8,638 nucleotides of DNA from Deltaproteobacteria bacterium UBA6930 (GTDB lineage: Bacteria > Myxococcota_A > UBA9160 > UBA6930). The position numbers and the translations under genes are program-made. Each line of letters starts with the position of its first letter. Positions within the stretch are counted from its first letter, which is position 1. Below the pieces are notes generated by a model. The model searched no databases, was not told the DNA's origin, and saw only the letters and a program-made list of their open reading frames with translations. Below, one piece after another: positions 5,657-8,638 of this stretch. The DNA lies in assembly GCA_002450755.1 (NCBI GenBank), contig DKAI01000140.1, forward strand, positions 1 through 8,638, written 5' to 3'.

Positions 5657-6499
5657 ATGCTGTCCAATCAAAGGCTTAAGGATAGAGTTGCATTGGTTAC
5701 TGGAGGGGCTCGCGGAGTAGGGGAGGCGCTAGCCCATAAACTCGCAGACGAGGGGGCGAAAGTGGTGGTCGGGGATCTTGATGCCGAGCCTCTGGAGGCA
5801 GTCGTTGCATCGATTAAAAAAGGAGGTGGAGAGGCGACAGCGCTCGCCGGCGATGTGACAAAGGATGACTACGGTGATCGAGCAGTGGCCTGCATGCTAG
5901 ACAGCTACGGCGGGTTAGACATCTTGATAAATAACGCCGGCTACATATGGAATTCAAGTATTCACAAAACTGAGGATGAACAATGGCAGGCAATGCTGGA
6001 TGTGCATGTAACGGCGCCCTTTAGAATTCTTAGAGCGGCTGCTCCGTTTATCCGAAATTCCGCTAGAGCTGAAGAAATAGAAGGCACCGGCTACAACCGA
6101 AAGGTAGTAAATATTTCCTCGATCTCAGGTTTGTATGGCGCCGCGACTCAAATTGGTTATTCAGCGGGTAAAGCTGCTTTGGTGGGCGTTACACGAACAC
6201 TTGCGAAGGAATGGGGTCGATATAGGGTGAACGTCAATGCTGTCGCGTTTGGCTTTATAGAGACTCGCTTAACGCGGGCCTGGGAAACAAAGTCGGTGGA
6301 GCAGATCGACGTGGGTGGTCGCTCGTTAAGTGTAGGTTTTACCCGCGAGGCCCGAGAGAATATAAAGGAGAATATTCCTCTTGGTCGCGCGGGTACCCCT
6401 GAAGAAGCTGCCGGTGCAGTGTTTTTGTTTTGTACACGGGAGTCCGACTATATAAGCGGCGAGATCCTTGTTGCGGGAGGAGGTCTTCTCTCATTGTAA
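5657..6499 (+). CDS. Short-chain dehydrogenase/reductase (SDR) family oxidoreductase
   Basis: A 280-residue classical-type SDR, expected to oxidise or reduce an alcohol/ketone with a nicotinamide cofactor in the cytoplasm. Visible motifs are the cofactor loop TGGARGVG (15-22), an acidic residue after strand 2 (VVVGDLD, D40) suggesting NAD(H), NNAG (92-95), the catalytic S155 in VNISSISG, and YSAGK with Y168 and K172. The C-terminal part PLGRAGTPEEAAGAVFLF is FabG-like. Two positions are atypical: the catalytic-tetrad Asn is replaced by His (H117 in LDVHVTAPF), and the usual Pro-Gly after strand 6 reads Phe-Gly (NAVAFGFIETRLT, 194-206). A polar insertion (about 134-148) precedes strand 5. These fit a remembered SDR subgroup annotated as 3-oxoacyl-ACP reductase-like in actinobacteria and deltaproteobacteria, so the FabG role should not be assumed. 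The ATG start gives the usual short lead before strand 1. Substrate unknown. Confidence 0.9.
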   Translation: MLSNQRLKDRVALVTGGARGVGEALAHKLADEGAKVVVGDLDAEPLEAVVASIKKGGGEATALAGDVTKDDYGDRAVACMLDSYGGLDILINNAGYIWNSSIHKTEDEQWQAMLDVHVTAPFRILRAAAPFIRNSARAEEIEGTGYNRKVVNISSISGLYGAATQIGYSAGKAALVGVTRTLAKEWGRYRVNVNAVAFGFIETRLTRAWETKSVEQIDVGGRSLSVGFTREARENIKENIPLGRAGTPEEAAGAVFLFCTRESDYISGEILVAGGGLLSL

Positions 6500-6650
6500 G
6501 ATGTCAATACGCGGCTGATTCAAGGATTTTCTTCTTGGCTCCTTAGGTAGGACGAATTTTAACCACTCGCGCGGTAATGTAACTCCGTGAATTCTTTTCT
6601 TGCTGCGTTATCCCTATTGGTCTCTTTAGCTTTTGTTCTAAAATCATCAG
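6500..6650 (+). other. Intergenic region between SDR and LLM oxidoreductase genes
   Basis: No gene or clear terminator was seen. The only dyad is AAGGA (6522-6526) with TCCTT (6540-6544) across a T/C-rich loop, with no T-run after it. The right end contains the promoter-like boxes described separately. Because a promoter appears to lie here, the two flanking genes may be separate transcription units despite their shared direction. Confidence 0.4.
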
Positions 6651-6651
6651 A
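6617..6651 (+). promoter_or_regulatory. Candidate leaderless promoter of the LLM oxidoreductase
   Basis: TAAAAT (6639-6644), five of six bases of the -10 consensus, lies 16 bases after TTGGTC (6617-6622), a weak -35 match keeping TTG. The expected start of transcription, 6-7 bases after the -10 box, falls on the A of the ATG at 6651. The bases before that ATG (ATCATCAG) contain no Shine-Dalgarno match, unlike most genes in this window. This combination is the usual sign of a leaderless mRNA; it is inferred from sequence only. Confidence 0.4.
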
Positions 6652-7712
6652 TGGAGTATTCGGTGACCATGGCTTCGGGTGCCCGCGCGCATGAGACAGT
6701 TGAGCGGGCGGAAAAACTTGGATTCTCGAACGCCTGGTTTTACGATTCGCAACTGCTCTACGGTGAAATATTCGCCTCAATGGCTGCCGCAGCGATGAGG
6801 ACGAAGACGATCCGTCTAGGCTCCGCCGTTATCATTCCAAGTAACCGCATCGCACCTATAACGGCAAACGGCTTTGCGACGCTTGCTGAGCTGGCTCCTG
6901 GCCGCATTGATTTTGGTGTCGGAACGGGCTTTACCGGCCGACGCACAATTGGTGCGGATGCAATTACACTGAAAGAGATGGAAGATTACATTAGAGTTAT
7001 ACGCGAACTCTGGGCTAGCGGCATTTCTGAATGGGACTTTGAGGGACTACGAAGGAAGATCCGCTTTTTGAACCCGGATGTAACTGGGCTTAATCTTAGT
7101 AATCCGATACCGCTTTATATTTCAGCTTTTGGTCCGAAGTGTCGAGATATGGCTTCTGAACTCGCAGATGGATGGATGAATTTCCTATTTTCGGATGAAA
7201 TTGCTTTTCAAGACGTCTATGACATCCGGTCGCGGTGCGAAAGACGTGGTAGAGACCCGGAGTCGCTTCACACGATTGCATTCACTTTGGGCTGTATTTT
7301 AGACGAAGGAGAGAGACCCGATAGCTTAAGGGCTATGGCACAAGCAGGTCCATTGGTTGCTGCGATGCTTCACAACTTCGCAGAGGCTTCGGAGAGAGGT
7401 TCCGCTCTTGAGATGCCGGAGGCGTTCAAAGATACGATCGAAGGTTACATTCAAATGCACGCCTCGTTTCAACCTGAGGACGCTCGCTATTTGCAAAATC
7501 ATACCGGGCATCTGATGTTTGTTCGAGATGAAGACCGGCCATTTATCACCGGCGAAATGATCCAGGCGCTCACATTCACTGGGACAAAAGAAGTATTACT
7601 GAAAAGAGCTCGAAACTTGGCGAAATCAGGATACGATCAGCTCGCGATTCAGTTAGTGCCGGGCGCCGAAGATGAGATAGAAAGCTGGGCCGAGTTGTTT
7701 AGTCAGATTTGA
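6651..7712 (+). CDS. LLM class flavin/F420-dependent oxidoreductase
   Basis: A 353-residue single-domain TIM-barrel protein of the bacterial luciferase-like superfamily, the length and motif set of F420/FMN-dependent reductases such as the methylene-tetrahydromethanopterin reductase (Mer)-like group. Visible are the N-terminal helix AEKLGFSNAWFYDS (20-33), the strand IRLGSAVIIPSNR (54-66), the signature LAPGRIDFGVGTG (81-93) followed by FTGRRTIG, the helix MEDYIRVIRELW (110-121), the strand IPLYISAFGPK (153-163) and LADGWM (171-176). The C-terminal half is less conserved in the superfamily and is intact here. Cofactor (FMN or F420) and substrate cannot be told. An in-frame TAA at 6639 means the start is ATG 6651, or else GTG 6663 or ATG 6669; the first keeps most of strand 1 but has no ribosome-binding site, while GGAG (6653-6656) is 12 nt before 6669. 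It converges tightly on mgtE. Confidence 0.9.
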   Translation: MEYSVTMASGARAHETVERAEKLGFSNAWFYDSQLLYGEIFASMAAAAMRTKTIRLGSAVIIPSNRIAPITANGFATLAELAPGRIDFGVGTGFTGRRTIGADAITLKEMEDYIRVIRELWASGISEWDFEGLRRKIRFLNPDVTGLNLSNPIPLYISAFGPKCRDMASELADGWMNFLFSDEIAFQDVYDIRSRCERRGRDPESLHTIAFTLGCILDEGERPDSLRAMAQAGPLVAAMLHNFAEASERGSALEMPEAFKDTIEGYIQMHASFQPEDARYLQNHTGHLMFVRDEDRPFITGEMIQALTFTGTKEVLLKRARNLAKSGYDQLAIQLVPGAEDEIESWAELFSQI

Positions 7713-7718
7713 ATGATT

Positions 7719-7743
7719 CTTTTATAAAAGCTTGTCCAAAAGC
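7719..7743. terminator. Weak hairpin/palindrome at the convergent LLM-mgtE ends
   Basis: Only 9 bp separate the two stop codons. CTTTTATAAAAG (7719-7730) is a perfect 12-bp palindrome covering the mgtE stop. On the minus strand the last mgtE codons can form GCTT-N6-AAGC (complement of 7730-7743), followed at once by TTTTAT, the order of a very short intrinsic terminator. A four-pair stem is weak, so termination here is a guess. Confidence 0.2.
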
Positions 7744-8638
7744 ATCGTGCCTACCCCGAGGAAACAGAAAAAGCCGAAAATATCGGTCAAGGTGGTGACT
7801 AGCACTCCGGAACCCACTGCCGGGTCCTGATTGGTTGCTTTTAGCGCTAGGGGAACTGCTGCACCGAGAATTCCGGCTACCATCATGGTGGCCAGCATAG
7901 TGGCGAAAAGGACAAGTCCCAGGAATGGATTTCCTTGCCACAAGTAAGCGATAAAGCCACTTACTGCTCCAGTAACTAATCCGATTACACAAGCCACCCC
8001 CAGCTCTTTGCTCATTGCACGAAAGCCTGTTGAAAATTCTATCTCACCTAACGCGATCCCTCTGGTGATAACCGTTAGCGCCTGAATTCCCCCATTACCT
8101 CCCATACCTCCCACGACAGGCATAAAGAAAGCTAGTGCGACTATTTGCTCTAACGTTCTTTCGAAGAGACCAACAACCCAAGCGGCTAAAAACGTCGCTC
8201 CCAGGTTTAGCAACATCCAGGGCAAACGTTTTCGAATTTTCTGTTGTGCTGGACTAAAGACTCGGTCTGCATCTGACAGTCCAGCCAAGAGGTACATATC
8301 TTCAGTAGCCTCTTCGTGAATAACCTCAATAACATCGTCCACAGTTATGACGCCAAGCATCCTTCTCTCGGAATCTACGACAGGTATGGCTAGGAGATTG
8401 TAGCGGGAAACCAGACGTGCAACTTCTTCTTGATCTGCTTCGACCGCGACACAAACGGGATCTTCAACCATTAGGGCGCCGCAGCTTCGTTCGGGGGAAG
8501 CCGCGACGAGTCGTCGAATGGGTACTACCCCTCGAAGTTGGTCTTTTTCGTTAGTTACATATAGATAGAAAACAGCCTCTTCATCATCGCCCGCTTTTCG
8601 GATCCTTTCTATCGCTTCTTCGGCAGACATGCTTTCGT
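7722..8638 (-). CDS. mgtE: Magnesium transporter MgtE, C-terminal part (5' end outside window)
   Basis: Mg2+ channel of the inner membrane, gated by intracellular Mg2+ through its cytoplasmic N and CBS domains; active as a homodimer. The frame is open to the right edge (codons AGC and GAA precede the ATG at 8628-8630, reading ESMSAEEAIERI), so that ATG is internal and the N domain lies outside the window. Numbered from that Met, a CBS pair spans about 1-110, split at the second-repeat start MVEDPVCVAVEAD (54-66). The plug-helix region follows, then about five membrane segments (about 137-157, 162-178, 210-230, 235-262 and 274-299). Diagnostic motifs are PVVGGMGGNGGIQ (171-183), QDPAVGSG (268-275) and TLTDIFG (280-286), whose D283 corresponds to the selectivity Asp of Thermus MgtE. 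Any Mg2+-responsive leader would lie upstream, out of view. No frameshift is seen. Confidence 0.96.
   Translation of the reverse strand, partial: ESMSAEEAIERIRKAGDDEEAVFYLYVTNEKDQLRGVVPIRRLVAASPERSCGALMVEDPVCVAVEADQEEVARLVSRYNLLAIPVVDSERRMLGVITVDDVIEVIHEEATEDMYLLAGLSDADRVFSPAQQKIRKRLPWMLLNLGATFLAAWVVGLFERTLEQIVALAFFMPVVGGMGGNGGIQALTVITRGIALGEIEFSTGFRAMSKELGVACVIGLVTGAVSGFIAYLWQGNPFLGLVLFATMLATMMVAGILGAAVPLALKATNQDPAVGSGVLVTTLTDIFGFFCFLGVGTMLLDKLL

Noticed and set aside
8628..8630. ATG as the true start of mgtE
   Set aside because: The frame is open beyond it to the window edge, the sequence reads through the middle of the first CBS domain, and MgtE needs an N-terminal domain before it.

Overview
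The window looks like a chromosomal piece from a Gram-negative, probably aerobic bacterium of mid GC content (roughly half G+C by eye). The threonine synthase reads most like those remembered from Myxococcota and related former Deltaproteobacteria. Two glutathione-S-transferase-fold proteins and a lipoprotein signal peptide fit a proteobacterial-type cell. The assignment is tentative, because no rRNA, tRNA or marker phylogeny is available here. No mobile element, CRISPR array, tRNA or phage gene was seen.

Layout. Positions 2-2718 (+) form a tight housekeeping operon: the 3' part of homoserine dehydrogenase, then threonine synthase 2 bp later, then riboflavin synthase (GTG start) 12 bp later. 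After a 121-bp gap with a hairpin and a possible 25-codon leader reading frame comes a tandem glutaredoxin/GST-N-like protein (2840-3532, +, TTG start). It converges on a true GST (3601-4251, -, TTG start), and the 68 bp between them hold a 9-bp perfect inverted repeat. An unrecognised lipoprotein (4410-5480, -, GTG start) lies upstream of the GST on the same strand. A 176-bp divergent control region then separates it from a short-chain dehydrogenase (5657-6499, +). A luciferase-like flavin/F420 oxidoreductase (6651-7712, +) follows, with what looks like a leaderless promoter. The window closes with the 3' two-thirds of an MgtE magnesium channel (7722-8638, -), whose end is 9 bp from the oxidoreductase.

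How the genes fit together. Homoserine dehydrogenase and threonine synthase are two of the three steps from aspartate semialdehyde to threonine (homoserine kinase is not in view). Riboflavin synthase makes the precursor of FMN/FAD. The middle of the window is an accessory redox/detoxification stretch (two thioredoxin-fold proteins, an SDR and an LLM oxidoreductase) with no clear shared substrate. No undescribed multi-gene system could be established. The most useful leads are the leaderless-type promoter at 6617-6651, the thrC-ribE linkage, the cysteine-free N-terminus of ThrC, the atypical SDR motif residues, the inverted repeats between genes, and the high share of GTG/TTG starts.
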